NCBI GenBank assembly: GCA_004794785.1
Contig: SJOL01006423.1
Span: 1,485,400 to 1,549,399, forward strand
Direction of reading: 5' to 3'
DNA: 64,000 nucleotides
Origin: Opisthorchis felineus
Lineage: Eukaryota > Platyhelminthes > Trematoda > Opisthorchiida > Opisthorchiidae
The translations under genes were made by a program, and so were the position numbers. Every line of letters begins with the position of its first letter. The first letter of the stretch is position 1. Below are positions 23,119 to 36,100 of the stretch, piece by piece. The notes under the pieces are model-generated. The model was not told the DNA's origin. It worked only from the letters and a program-made list of their open reading frames with translations, and made no database searches.

Positions 23119-23616
23119 CCAAAAGTAGAGCAACTTCACCACAAATGGACCAAGTCAGTTTGCCAAGCTGTTAACGACAAAGCGATCGAGGTTCTCTATG
23201 ATCCTAGTTGGCCTATCAGCACATGCAAATTCCATGGAGAAGCAAGTTTAGAAATCCCACATCCATCCACGTTGGTTTGACTTCTCAAAGTCACTTTAAC
23301 TCTCGGCCTACAGGTGTCGGACATGGAAGTGACAGAAGTAATGATGCATGCGATTTGTAGAGATGAATTCGTGGTGGCTCCAAGTGTCTTTTCAGCCTGC
23401 GGTATGAGCAAACTAGCAATGCCGCACGATATCCAAGAAGCTGGCACGCATAACACTTTTTTATTATTTCTGACTGTCCTGAGTAGATGGGTGGTAGTCC
23501 AACAAGGCGGCGGTTCGAACTTCCTACTTCAGCAGGTGACTCCTATTTCGTGGTACCAATGCACTGAAATGCGAAGCCCGCATTCACGATTTTAAGCTGA
23601 CTGAAAACTGTGTGGT

Positions 23617-23692
23617 CGTTCAGTCAGGCACCCTTTCGGGTTAGAACAACGGACCTTCCGGTCGGTAAATTCGCGCTCTAACCACTGAGTGT
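23617..23692 (-). mobile_element. tRNA-derived SINE, copy 4, internally deleted
   Basis: The 3' tail (GTTCAGTCAGGCACCCTTTCG) joins straight to the tRNA-like head (ACGGACCTTCCGGTCGGTAA, then ATTCGCGCTCTAACCACTGA). About 95 bases of body are missing. Confidence 0.8.
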
Positions 23693-24066
23693 AACTTGTG
23701 TACAAACACTTCGAAATCGACTTGGTGGCTGCAGTGAAACTGAATGGACGCTGCTTCAAGTTATGTTAGAAGTGTATTGAGGTTGAAGGGAGCGGGGACA
23801 TCAGCACATTGCTTCGAAATCCCTTGGTATTATCCAGCAATATTTCTGTGTTATTACTTTTTTCCATCTCCCATATATGTACGTCATTTTCACATTATTA
23901 TACTCTACTACGCAAAAATGTTATCGAAGCACCAAAACTCTCAGTTATGTGGCGCGTTCGTTCTTACTTGGACTTTTCAGGTGGGGATAAACAAAGCCAA
24001 CTCTCCAGACAACCGATCAATTTGCGCACATCGTCATTTCATTTAGATGTGAAACGTTTGACTTCA

Positions 24067-24102
24067 CTAAGCTGTTGATTCGTCCAGACAATCATCCGAA
24101 CG
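24067..24102 (-). CDS. XRCC5: Ku80 exon 13, candidate last exon
   Basis: After the acceptor GGACTCCCTACTAG, in the required phase 0, twelve codons read RSDDCLDESTA and stop. The DDxLD core resembles the terminal DDLLD of vertebrate Ku80, which binds DNA-PKcs. No canonical AATAAA was seen just downstream. An alternative short frame (DDRRLLM) lies near 24140. Transcript data are needed to choose. Confidence 0.4.
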   Translation of the reverse strand, partial: RSDDCLDESTA

Positions 24103-27100
24103 CTAGTAGGGAGTCCAAAGGTTTTCACATTAATAGTCGTCGATCATCGCGGATGACTTTATAATTACCAAGATGTGGGCTTGGATCTATCTGATAGTGA
24201 GGACAGACGACTATTCAAGTAGAGAACAGACAGGTTCCACGCCTGACCGTATCATGGATTTCGGTGACTTTCGGAATACAGCACGCTAGAATACATTCAG
24301 ACAATTTGGGCACATTGCTCAGGTTCGCCGTATCCAACGGGGTAACCGTTACCTCAAGTACAATTTGAACTTGCGCGATTCGTCCATTTACTTAGCTACG
24401 CTGTTGACACGCATGACTTTGTAAAAATTGTGAAACGTTTCGAAAAACATAGAGCAGGTTTCGTGAGATAGGGTTGAGGTAGAGAAAAACACCCAAACAG
24501 TCCTTCAAACGAGAAATTCCCGATATATGTGTGGATCAGGTTATTGAATACGCCGAAGTACTCAGGAGTCGAAAAGGGTTACGGGACCAGTAAGCATGAG
24601 AGGACAGTGGATAAGACACTGGACAACACTAGTGAGCACGAATTCCAAAAATCCCGCAACTAACTCCAACCAATTAAAATTTTCCAGCAGGTTCCAAACC
24701 GTCTGTGGCGCTACCTGACTCGGAAGTCGTGACAGGTGGGCCAGTCGAATAACACAACCAGGAGAGTTACAGAGTCGTCTTTCGAGGCGAGTGGCCACCT
24801 AATCACATCGCTCAAGTGTGAACATGTTCGCTTGTTCAGACGTGGAAATCCAGATACGTCTTACCTCGCACGTCAAATGTCTGGAGATCAAACCACGGCA
24901 CTGCCAAGGATATACACTGCTAATGAGCTCCAATAATAGCGAAGCTCGAGTCTGTTGCTTTCCCTCCATTAGTGTGGAATTACTAGAATAATTGCGCAGG
25001 ACAGGAGGACGACTGTTCAAACGAGAGTGGTGGGAGCATGATCCTACAAATCCCGCAATCACCTACAAATACCTAGGTACGGCTAAGGATTCGCTATTAG
25101 TCCGAATCCGGAATTCATGTGACGATTAACACCAAGTGTATATCACAAGAAAATTTGACGAGATTGGTGAAGACAAATGAATGGATACAGTTAATTTGAA
25201 AACAGCTTACCAATTGTTCCGTCATCACTCCAGTCGTCGGGTTGGGTGGTGCCGATGGAGAGTCACAGCTTTGGTCAACAGGCGGTTCATTTTTCGTGGA
25301 AGAAGACAGAAATGAGTCCGCTTCCATCCGAGAAACCCCTATACCCTGCACCTCATCATCGCTGATCAGGCCAAATCCTGATAATGTACAGTGAAGCAGA
25401 AATGGAGTTATTTCCTAGACAGACAGTGGATTTAAGTACTCTCAAAAGAAACGGTTAGCATAAAGGTACAAAGCCTTTTATAATCACGTTGCCTGAAATT
25501 GTGCTTGTTTCAAAGGAAACAGTAAAGCTACCAGGGTCCTGTGCAACAAATCAACTCACTGGTGATAACTAAGGACACCATTTAATAAATGCAAACTCAG
25601 AAAGCAGAACACAGAAGAAATACACACATCTCGACCAAACTGCCTAGAGAACAAGACAATAGTCATTCAGGCAGCCTTACCAATCAACATTCTATCAACG
25701 TATTGATTACCTTCCTGACAATCACGCTTAACAACAGAGCATAAATCTGGTTAAGAGAACAAGTTGTGTGTTCCTAGACAAAGTACTTCACAAGATCCTA
25801 TAAACCACTACGATAACAGTTCATCAGCTGGAATTACGATGTTCCTGTAGCGGTTGTGGTTGGACGACTCAAGGACAATCTACGTTGAGGTCAGACCATG
25901 GTTACCATGGTTACCTAACTTTAACCCACAGTGTGTCTGTGTGCCGTTCACCTGCTGCACGCACATTCTGATCCCAACTTACGCACTGTGACGATGTAGT
26001 GGTTGAAAGGATCATTCCAAATGCATGAATTCCACAATGTGTTTTCTCGTTGTCTTAACCAAACGGCTCAAGGTCCAAATCCTCAAAACTAGTGTCCGAA
26101 GTCTCTAATTACAAGAAACACGAACACGCAACAGGGAGCCAGGATGCTTGGCAGTTCGACACATTCATACGTGATAAGGAAGGCGAAATGACGGGATATA
26201 TAGTACCAGAGACCTTGGCCAGCCACAACTGCCACAGGCGATGAGATCTCTAAACAAAATTGTATAAAACCTTTTCCTCTCTAAGTACAAACAACTGTAG
26301 AGAAAGAAATCGACAAGCTACCTTGTGTAATTGTTTCCACCCAAAACGACAGCCGCGGATCCATTGCTGCTCCGTTTGGTCGGTTTGTCTGTAAGTAGCC
26401 ACGTAAATCTAGATCTTCGCGCCATGTACGAATAAATATATTGTAATCCTGTGCCAACCTTATATCGGGGGTCAGGTTATTGGTCGCCGCGCGGATCGCT
26501 CGTTCCCGATAAGCAACAAGACAAGATATTGCTCTTGGTCGCAAAATGCTCCCTGTGTAAGGATCGGTGACCAGTTGGACAATGCGGGCCTCCAAACGCT
26601 GAGAGGCTGCGATACGGAAAAAACACGAAAGAAGGAATAAAGTCAAGGGATAAGCTCAATTTACCGTTTGGAAAAAAAGCAAGCAATGAAGATCTTCAAC
26701 AAACGTGACATCAACAAGAGGATTCAGCAGCCAGACTAGTTAAAACTGCGGAGACTGTTTCTATCTGTGGCGAAAAAGTCTTCACACCGGACTTAATTCA
26801 CTAGGCCACCCAACAAAGTGCATGTCTATTTCTCGAAAGAATTACCACGAAGAAAGGGGTCTTGGACCTTTCTTAGGGATAGGTTTTCTTCGGAGAGTCA
26901 GACTCTGGGTCGTGGATCAAGGGAAACATTGCTAGGGTGACCTTCCATCGAAAGAGTTATTCTTGGAACATGCTACACCTAGAAACAGGTTAAAAAACCA
27001 ATCCTATTCCCTGACAGAAAAAGCCACCCCCCCAAAAAAAAAATCATACAAATCATATTCTTCGCTTACAACGGAGGAAAATGCAGGGATGAAACAAGCT

Positions 27101-30100
27101 TCCATTCACTGGATTACAAGCGACTATTAGCACTTGATCTTCATAGTGTACGGTCAAATGCAAACCATGATGCCTTCCTCGTCACTGGCATACCGAAGAT
27201 CTGAACCAAAAAATTGGACCTCATCACCTGAATTCGGGTTGTGTGGAATCAATAATGGTCTCAAGCGCCGACAATATCGTTTTGTTGGACTGGGAAGAAG
27301 GCGACACATGAATCTGTCACACAACTAGGTTACCCGATAGGTCCCATAAAAGGAGAAAAACACATGCTTACCAAAGCGTATGTCTCCCTGTGCAAGCAGC
27401 TTATCGAAGTCGCCAACCGGGTCAACAGAACCGACATCGGTGAGCTGCGAGACTTGAGAAAGCGCTGAACCTGAGTTAAGTAGAAGGCCTCCGCCACCAG
27501 TGAACGAATTACTCGCTTGAGTGTTATCCCTGGTCGGTGCGTTGTCATTGGTTTGCAGTCCAAACAACTCGGCGGCCATCAAACGACGTCGTTTGGTAGC
27601 CGATGCACCAGATTCGCCTTCTTGTTCCTTTTCAACTGAGGATAATGTAGGAAGGCAATCCAGAAGGTGACGTCTTGCTGAAGACACCGGGTCGTTTCCA
27701 TTTGCATTTTCGGAAACCGGTGCGATTCGGGCAAGCAGTTGCTCGAGTCCTGGCAAATTCTGAGCCAGCAACCATGAATCCATCGATTGGTTGGATGTGG
27801 ACGGTATTAGGCTTTCAGTAGGGTTGAGTCCACGCTCCCGGAAACAAGTGAAGAGACGCTGGATCCAAGGGCTGGGAAGTTGTTCCGGTTTGACGTCAAG
27901 ATCCAATCTACAAAACGGAAGTGAATGACACCGCCGAAAGGTTTTCAACTAACGAGGCCAGTTGTCACTAGATTCCTAAGCACCTTGAAAACGGAGCCTC
28001 TTAGTGTTACTCAGGCCAGGGAGAGATTTTGATCAATTTCTTGCTCTGCGTCATAAAATGAATCATGGGCTTCAGGTTTCAGCCGATTACTTTCGCCTGC
28101 GTGTATGACATAGAAAGAGGGCATAGATTGTGAGGTGGAATAATTTCACTGAGTTTCGTCAACCGCAACACATTTAACATAGTGCAACAAAGAACGAATA
28201 AGTGCGATGAAGCACGTTTCTTATAGGTCTGAGTGAAGGTCATCCATTCAAATAAACCGAAATGGGCGTAAAATGACTGTCAAACACTTGTGGTGGCATG
28301 CAGTGAGTAATGGAGCCTCAGTGTTAAAGGGGATCACATTGCACTAGAACGGATGACTCTGAGCTCATAGCAACGAACTGCTCAGTTTCGAGGGCATGTC
28401 TAGTGGTCGACCATGGTGAAGTTCAATCAGTTGTCTATCTAGTGGCCCAATTGAGCAACGAAAAGGTAAGGTGTTCCCGAGTTCTTATACGAAGAATTCT
28501 GTTAGTTCGTTCCGAATAAAATTCACCGCATCTGCGAGCGATGCGATGAGGTTGTGCATGTACTCTGACTTCAACTGCATAATGTTCTATAAGGTCGTTT
28601 GCAGTAGTGATTTTTACTGATTTTGTGAATGTCACCCTTGGACGACGGCATCCTTTTTGGGACAGTAGGCTTCCGTTTCGTTTGGCACTAGCCATGCTAC
28701 AAAAACCGATATCAGGCACTGGACCGACCGAAGTACCGTGTGAAATGAGATTCGACTTAATAAAGTACGACATGAACTTTTTCGATCGATTCTTTCGCAC
28801 TACACTTTCACCAAAGTCCAAGTACTACTACATAGCAAGGAGTTTTGTGGTTCTAACCTCCACCCAAGGGTAAGGCAGGAGTCCCCCCTTATTCAGTCAC
28901 AGTTAGCTACACTGCCTATTGAATATAAGATAATGTGCTGAAGGACTGGTCACGCGCGCAAACCACTACGAGGACTTGGACATACAACACGGACCGGCAC
29001 CATGTTTACAGTCCTGTGTATGGGCCAATGAGGTGGCCCTAACTACTTCACGATTTCAGTGATCAGCACACATGGAATTCAGAAAGAACTACTGAACTGC
29101 AGTTCACTCCGGTATACAAAGCAACGCCAAAACACTTTCAACCCAGCAAAGACTGTCAGTGTACGGCGCAGTGTGCACTGCTGGCGTGGTTTCGACCGCG
29201 ATTTTGAGTCGGAAAGATTTACGCGGCGCCGCATGTCTTGAAGTAAAGGGGTCCAGAGTAAATCCTAATTGTTACAAAAAACTCGTAAAAACGAATGACC
29301 ATATTCAGCAAGCAGCACTTGTAGCAGACGTATATGCAAGTCGAGAAGTGCCCTAGCACAACAAGCAGAGATACACATCAAGTCAATTTGGTGGGGAAAA
29401 AACAACGCGGTGTGGAAGAGATTACCTACCCGGTATTTGCTTTGGTTTGTCTTTCATTACATTCGGCATCTGAGTCATCCTCATCACTCATTTTACCCAA
29501 CATGAGTGAGGAGACGAACTCATCCATGACCTTTAATTGCTCGTCCGTTGGAGTATGCCTATCCGGTTTCACATGGCTTTTGGAAGGCCTTGTGCGCAAC
29601 GGGAGTGAGGGGAACTGGAATGTGCGAACGTCATCTGCAAAGGCTAAATCTGTGTAGAATAGAGCAACTTGCGTGCCGCGCACTCTGAAAAGTGGTAAAA
29701 GGGCGAAGATTGTGGTAACAACACATATCAAACTTCCAAACATAGATGACTACACTAGTGATATGAGGGTTCATACACAGTTTGATGCAGATTCCTTTCG
29801 CCCCCAAAAATGTTGTCCAAAGATATCGGCGTTTTAACAAGAAGCAGACGCCGTCACAACTACCGTCACGCATACGTCTAAAACCGGTGTATAGAAGACC
29901 ATGAAAACACGAAACTCACAAGGAGAGGAAACTGTGTCCACTTAGGATAGCTATTGGGACTAATCAGACGAAAGTGGTGTGGATAGAAACACGAGTGTGT
30001 GAAAGCGTAAACACAGGTGGAACTAAAAAATAGCGGCTTTGGACAGTGTATGCCACTGGAAAAAAAGATATTACCACTCAGTGGAATATCTCGGATTCGA

Positions 30101-33100
30101 ACCACAAGGATACATGACAGACAATGCCAATGGTTCAGACGGTTTGGTTGATTGTTGAATTGTTGGCTAATCCTGGCAATTTTGTCCCAAACGTTTTGCG
30201 ACCAATCGAGGGGATATAATTCATGGTAACTGCCGTGTTTGTGGATGGGAATCCAGAGATAAGACACATCAGTGGCTAGAGAGACTCTCAGACACGATGC
30301 CTTCACGAGCTCAAAGGCACGACGTTATTCCCTCCAAATTTCCCCACTGATAGAAGCCCTGGATTCACTCGTAAATGCCAGGCGCAGCCGGAGTATGTAC
30401 CGACGCAGATCATTAGCAAATGTAGCACACAGCCACTGTACAGGATCTTTACGGCTGTTGCTGATGATGACATGACCAGTGTGTTGTGGCAAAGTGGTGA
30501 GTAAACGTGTTGCACTTGCGTATAGATACATTTCATTGACCAGTTGATGAATAGTTCTTTTGCAAGTCAAGAGCATAGATGAAATAACAAGGTTAATAAA
30601 GCCATATGAAATGTAGTAAGCTCACAAACCGAGTGCTACCCTGAGGGGGCAAGTTTCGCGATTGATCCAGGATGGACAATCCATCCTATAATTTCTACAC
30701 ATTGAGGTCCCCGATCTTGGCATACGCAGCTACATAACAAACAAAGAACATTGCCAAAGCTATGCCAACAAAAATTCAGTCAGTAGTTATTGCAAATTGG
30801 TGAAATACACATAACCCCGCGAATGAACGAAAGCCCAATCAATTGGAAGCGACGGCTAGTGACTGGATTATCATGGAACCAGAGGAACAAAGGTCGTCGG
30901 GTACCAGTTGGAGAGGCCAAGCTCAAAGGTCATCTGAACGTCAGCTAGTGTGAACTCGAGCGAACGAGCCCATCAGTAAGGTCGACTATCCAGATGACGA
31001 GCATTAATCAGGAGTCAACTCCGGGCCAACAGAACGTACAACTAACTTATCCCCAACTGTCTCCTTAGCAGTGACTTTCTACTGTATCGCTGATGCTTTT
31101 CTACACATACACTACTACATTTTGTTTATCACCCTCTCTCATTATCCTTTCAAGTTTGGCAACCTCACTACAGTTTACCGCTCATATGACTGACCCATCA
31201 TTGGCCATAAATTTCACTGTATCCGGTCAAACATTGCTCGGATGTGCATTCGATGCTTACTTAAGTTCGCATGTCCATTTGGAGTGGTAAAATTAGCTAG
31301 CTAGACACACGAATCCAGTTTCGTTTCCTCTTCTTACTTGTCCCTATCGGTGGAACAAAAGTGTGCAGCTTTTCACGGAGATCAGCAGTCAATTTCAAAA
31401 CGTACACAGACTCAATCAAATGGGCTTCCCGACAGCTTATAAAAAATTTGCGAAAATGGGGACTACTTCTAAATAGTGCTAAAAATTTCAGTAATATTTT
31501 CCTATGATCGCGGTAGTAAAGGGAAGCACCAAAAACGAGTTGGTTCTTATCAGGAAGTAGTAGCTGGACCGCATTCAGTAGGGCTGTACGCACCTCCCAG
31601 ATCAGTCGGTGCGAACTGGTCAGAAACAATTACGCAAACAGACCCATAATACAAGTGGACGGGGCCGTATCATCATATCGGTAGACCCATGCTATCATAA
31701 ATGAGTTGGCACGGTTGAGGTGAGACATGTAGAGGTCAGGGTAGGAACTCATTCAATTCCTGATCAATGGACGGACACCGAAGAAGACAAGGTCAAAGAC
31801 TACATGGACATACCAGTCAAACAGCGAGCCAAAGAGCCACCCAACAGTACATAAGCAAACAACCAATCACAATCGAAGGTCAGCAGAGCGTATATAGACA
31901 TGTGCACGCAGGTGCTCAGCACACATCCAAACTTATCGCACCGCTTTGTTTAGAAGGGACGAGCAGGCGACGTCACTTCAAGTAGTGACGAAAGGTTCGC
32001 AAACTTCGTGAACGGACGCACGACCAGCTTATCAGACTAAAGAGCTCTTTTGGGTTGGCAGAAAACGAACTAATGGGTGCAGTATGAAGTGTGTGATGAA
32101 AAATATAACGACACTAGTCACATAACCGAATTTCTAATACAACTGTCCATGCACAGCAGTCACCAGTATTAGGCTATCTTTAGCTCTTTAATAAGACCAA
32201 TGGGATGGATTTTGGTGCGACATTTTGAGGTCACAGTGGACGGAGTGTAGTGCATCACACTAATTGTTGTCTCAGGCTTTACAAATTCTTCTCCAATATA
32301 CCAACCAAGTTGTGGCATTGGAATGGGTAGACTATATAGTCCGGCTGATAAAACGAAAGGAAAACGAACACCTGACAGTACGGGGCTGGATATCGACAGA
32401 CTGCTTCACACTGTCAGAGCTAATGGGAAAACAGCTTCCTCTTCTTCAGATGACAGTGATGGGACCTCATAAAGCTTAATCAAGAACGCGTCATCCTCAT
32501 TGGGACTGATCAGGTGGGGTAAGTTCACTGCCATTTGACTATCAGCAACCAAAAAACACCGGTTTACCAATTAGACATAAGCAGCTGGTGAAATTTATTC
32601 ACTTGGTGTAACACGTGCCAACCAGCTGTTGGTCCAAACGAGGAATTTGATAACCCATGAACATTTAGGACGTCGCATGTAAAAAAACAATCGACACTGT
32701 TGATAGTTTCGATGACTCGCAAAATTATCGTGACGGAACAGCAGAGGTTTACTACCACGTACTACACACAGGTGACAGAAAAGTCTGCATGCTACAGACT
32801 TCCAGTGACAATTACTCCAGTTCGGCCTCTGGTATGACAACCACATCACATAAGTGAAACTCACTCAGGAATAAGAACGCCTAGCCGTGGGGCAGAAACT
32901 CGGTTGTACACACGGCGTACAAGCGCCACTCCATTTAATTCAAACAAAGCCTGTGCGAGCGCAGCGAGACCTTGGGCCACGGGGTGGTTTTCTGCAGGAC
33001 AATTCGCCACAAACACAAGTACGCTGTCGCCCAGATGAAGGTTGATCGGTACCTGAAACCAGACCGAAAGAAACACCACAAACAATGGCTTTTTCAAATA

Positions 33101-36100
33101 GGACCTAGTATTTAATGCTGATAAGTAGTACCCAGATATTTGTGGTGACTGTCAGATAAGAGCCGGTAAATCTGATACCTTCTATGAACTTCCGAGTTGC
33201 TCGCTTCTGATATCAGGTCAAATGTTCTGTCGGACAGTTTCCACCAGCTAAATTCCACTAGTGAAGTTGAAATAAAACTAGATTTCACTAACAGCGGTAG
33301 GCTAAGGAAAGAGAAGTTCATTTCCTAGTCGAAAGAAGCAGAATAATGAAAAAAGAACAAAACCTAATCTAAATGTGTTGACAACTTCACAATGGATTGA
33401 GGCCGTGATAAGAAAGTCGTGGACTTGATGACCGTAATGTCGCGGCTGATCAACTGGATTACGGGCAGTCAGTTTTATATTAATTCATGAAGTAATCCAG
33501 TGGCGTTACCGCTTGACACTGTGTGTGCGAACACATGCCCTCCACTTTTGGTTGAGAAAATTAGACTGTATTCTGGTTTGGGGTTACGTTGCTCTACGTG
33601 ACACAATTTATTGTCCTTCGGTCATATTGGCATTGGAAATGATAGAACGTTAGACAGAATTCTTGCCGACTCAACCCAACGAGAGGTATCCTTCCTTCAA
33701 AATCCAAAATATTCATGCGAGGCAAACGAATCGTCCCACGACGGAGCTACCATTGTTCCCTTAAAAACTTGGAAATAGGCTATACAAGTAAAAATTTAAT
33801 AAAAAAATAATCATTCAGCTGCAATACCCTTTGGGTGGATAGCCGCCGCGCCACCCTAAGGAAGCACGAAGGCTGAGATATCGCCCAGTTGCCAAGCCTA
33901 GGTAGAAGCATTTGACGTACCCGGATGGGGTGCCGACCAAGGACCTTCCGGCCAGTAAATTCGCGCCTCAACCAATGAGCTAGCTCAAGCTCGAAAAAGC
34001 TACACAAATGAAAAAGTTGCAAGGAATGTGCTCCGGAAGGAGCAGAAGGTAGTTTACTGGGAAAATATATTTGGAGGTCATGACGACAAACAGCGACCAT
34101 CAAGCAACTTACGTTAGAGGCCGGTGTGAACCCGATTAGACTTAGGCACTTCTCCGCTGCAGGTTGAACAGCCGCTTTGTCCTCAGCCGTGAAAGGCACC
34201 ATGGTACTGCCGTACCGATGGCCTGATTATGGTGGAGTAAACCATGCAAAAAACGTGACGAGCCATGTTACAACAAGGGATATTTAGTTCCATAAAGGAG
34301 AAAACTCTACAATCTATCTGTAAGGCATAGAATAGAGGTGACGGACCCAGAAGTAAAGCATTCCATAGGACGTTTTTCTGTACACAGCAGGAAATGATAT
34401 GGAAATTAATGGAAGAACGAAGTCCCATTTCTTCAGAGTAAACATAAACATAAGACGAATTATTTCCGATATGCAACTCATGCACGTATGATCGATTTGA
34501 ACAATCGAACAGAAGCCTAAGCACACGAAATACAAGGGAAAAGAAGGAAGATCTTGGATAGGACTCGCAGCTGCAATGCCCCAGTGAGCGTCAGCAGATA
34601 CCCGGAAGGTATTGGTTAGAATAGATGTAGGAGAGACGAGGGTCTGAAAATTCATGACACATCGGGTCAGGTAGATTTGACTGAATTACATTTGCAACGA
34701 AGGGAGGGTGAACCCCCACGAAGCGTCCCACCTGAGTACATCAGAAGGTTCACACACAGTGATTGAAGCATGTAGCTTTGACGATAGACGATTACACAGT
34801 CGGAATTTGTATACAAATTCTGACCATGGTAGGTACTATCCACGAATGATGAATATGCACAGAAATGAACTTCGAATCTATTGTAGTAAAGTCCACCAAT
34901 AACAATAACCTCGCATTTGGGGGCATTTTCGGAGTCTCGTTGGCAATCCCATAAACATTAGGGTGGAAAGTAATCATGGATAGCAACGCTATGAGGTTTA
35001 CTTGTAATCCTATCCACTGGCCCCGATAGAACAAGGTTTGCAAAAAAGGCAGTTAGTTGATCGCTAATTTGGTCTTAACCGGAGAATCAAGTAAGTCCAG
35101 CTTAATCTCGCATTTATGGTGTACTGCTCCGACAGAATGTGCTGCACAAGGTCGCCTCATGTTACTATCGATACGATACTCTCGTTACCGCAGGATAATT
35201 CCATGAGGGGACATAGTACTAATAAGGTTGCTGGAAACTATTCGACAGCCAACGACCGGTTGCTACCTTCTTGGGGCTCATCACGTAGGTGCATATACCG
35301 AGTTTCAGTCATTTTACCTGGTGAGCTCCACGAAAGGCAAAACCAGTCATGAACTGTCGGAGAGTTTCCAGCAATTTTATGAATAAGTATGTTCCGTCAG
35401 TTAGTTGCTCATTTTCTGAAGGCACCGCGACAGAGGAGCGTATTTTATCGGCAGATGTTTTATTCCACCTAGAGTGAGATAGAAAAACGTTCACCACGGA
35501 TACCCGACCGATCTCTGAGTTCGGATTGCTTATGCTCGAACGAACCGCTGAGATTGTGAAGAAACCTGTGTTTTATTCTATAATTCCACACCTACCGATG
35601 GCACCTCAGCATGTGACCTGAAGCACTATGGGCTAAACCGTATCGGGGTTCACAGACTGTTAGTTCAGCTGCTGGACACCTCATAATGCTGCCAACGTGA
35701 AATACGGTGAGGTGGGACAAGCGAAGTAATCACACCTGAGGTCACATGATATGGCCGATGGCTCATAACAATGGTGAGTAGAGGCAGCATCGGTTCTCTG
35801 CATTTTTCAACTGAACAGCATCAGTGCATGACGAGATCGTATAAAGAACGTACGGGCGCTTGGCTACGAGCAAGCACTAAGCGAATCAATCTTACGCGGG
35901 TTTGGAAGCTTTCGTAGCCCATCTCGCAGGACTCATTTGGGGCCCACAAGATATAACGACGAAGCTGCTTCGAGCAAAGTACAAACCATGTAACCGATTA
36001 AGACGAAATGAGGAGCACACTTTCAAGACTAGAGCTGGTTAGAAGTCATGAAAACTCAAGCATTCAACCTTAGGCAAAAAAGTCAACCGTCTGACCGAAG

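Larger units (their letters stand above)
22625..23130 (-). mobile_element. retrozyme-like tandem element with hammerhead ribozyme
   Basis: A unit of about 309 bases is repeated: CGAGTTTCCGTCAA at 22632 recurs at 22941, and both are followed by CTTATGTTCTACTTGAAACC. A hammerhead ribozyme lies between them on the minus strand. At the right side an inverted partial copy starts (23031-23130), giving a long hairpin. Short tandem monomers with type I hammerheads are known as metazoan retrozymes and as terminal repeats of Penelope-like elements. No Penelope reverse transcriptase was found nearby, so the copy looks non-autonomous. Related decayed loci are at 35.1-35.4 and 38.36-38.64 kb. Confidence 0.75.
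35110..35400. mobile_element. retrozyme-like element, decayed inverted pair
   Basis: AATGTGCTGCACAAGGTCGC and GGTTGCTGGAAACTATTCGA match the unit at 22.6-22.9 kb in order. A minus-strand hammerhead remnant (35248-35290) is followed 20 bases later by a plus-strand one (35312-35354), so two monomers meet head to head. Confidence 0.65.

Noticed and set aside
24138..24165. Alternative Ku80 terminal frame reading DDRRLLM then stop
   Set aside because: No acceptor in the right phase with a good pyrimidine tract; the candidate at 24067-24102 fits better, though neither is proven.
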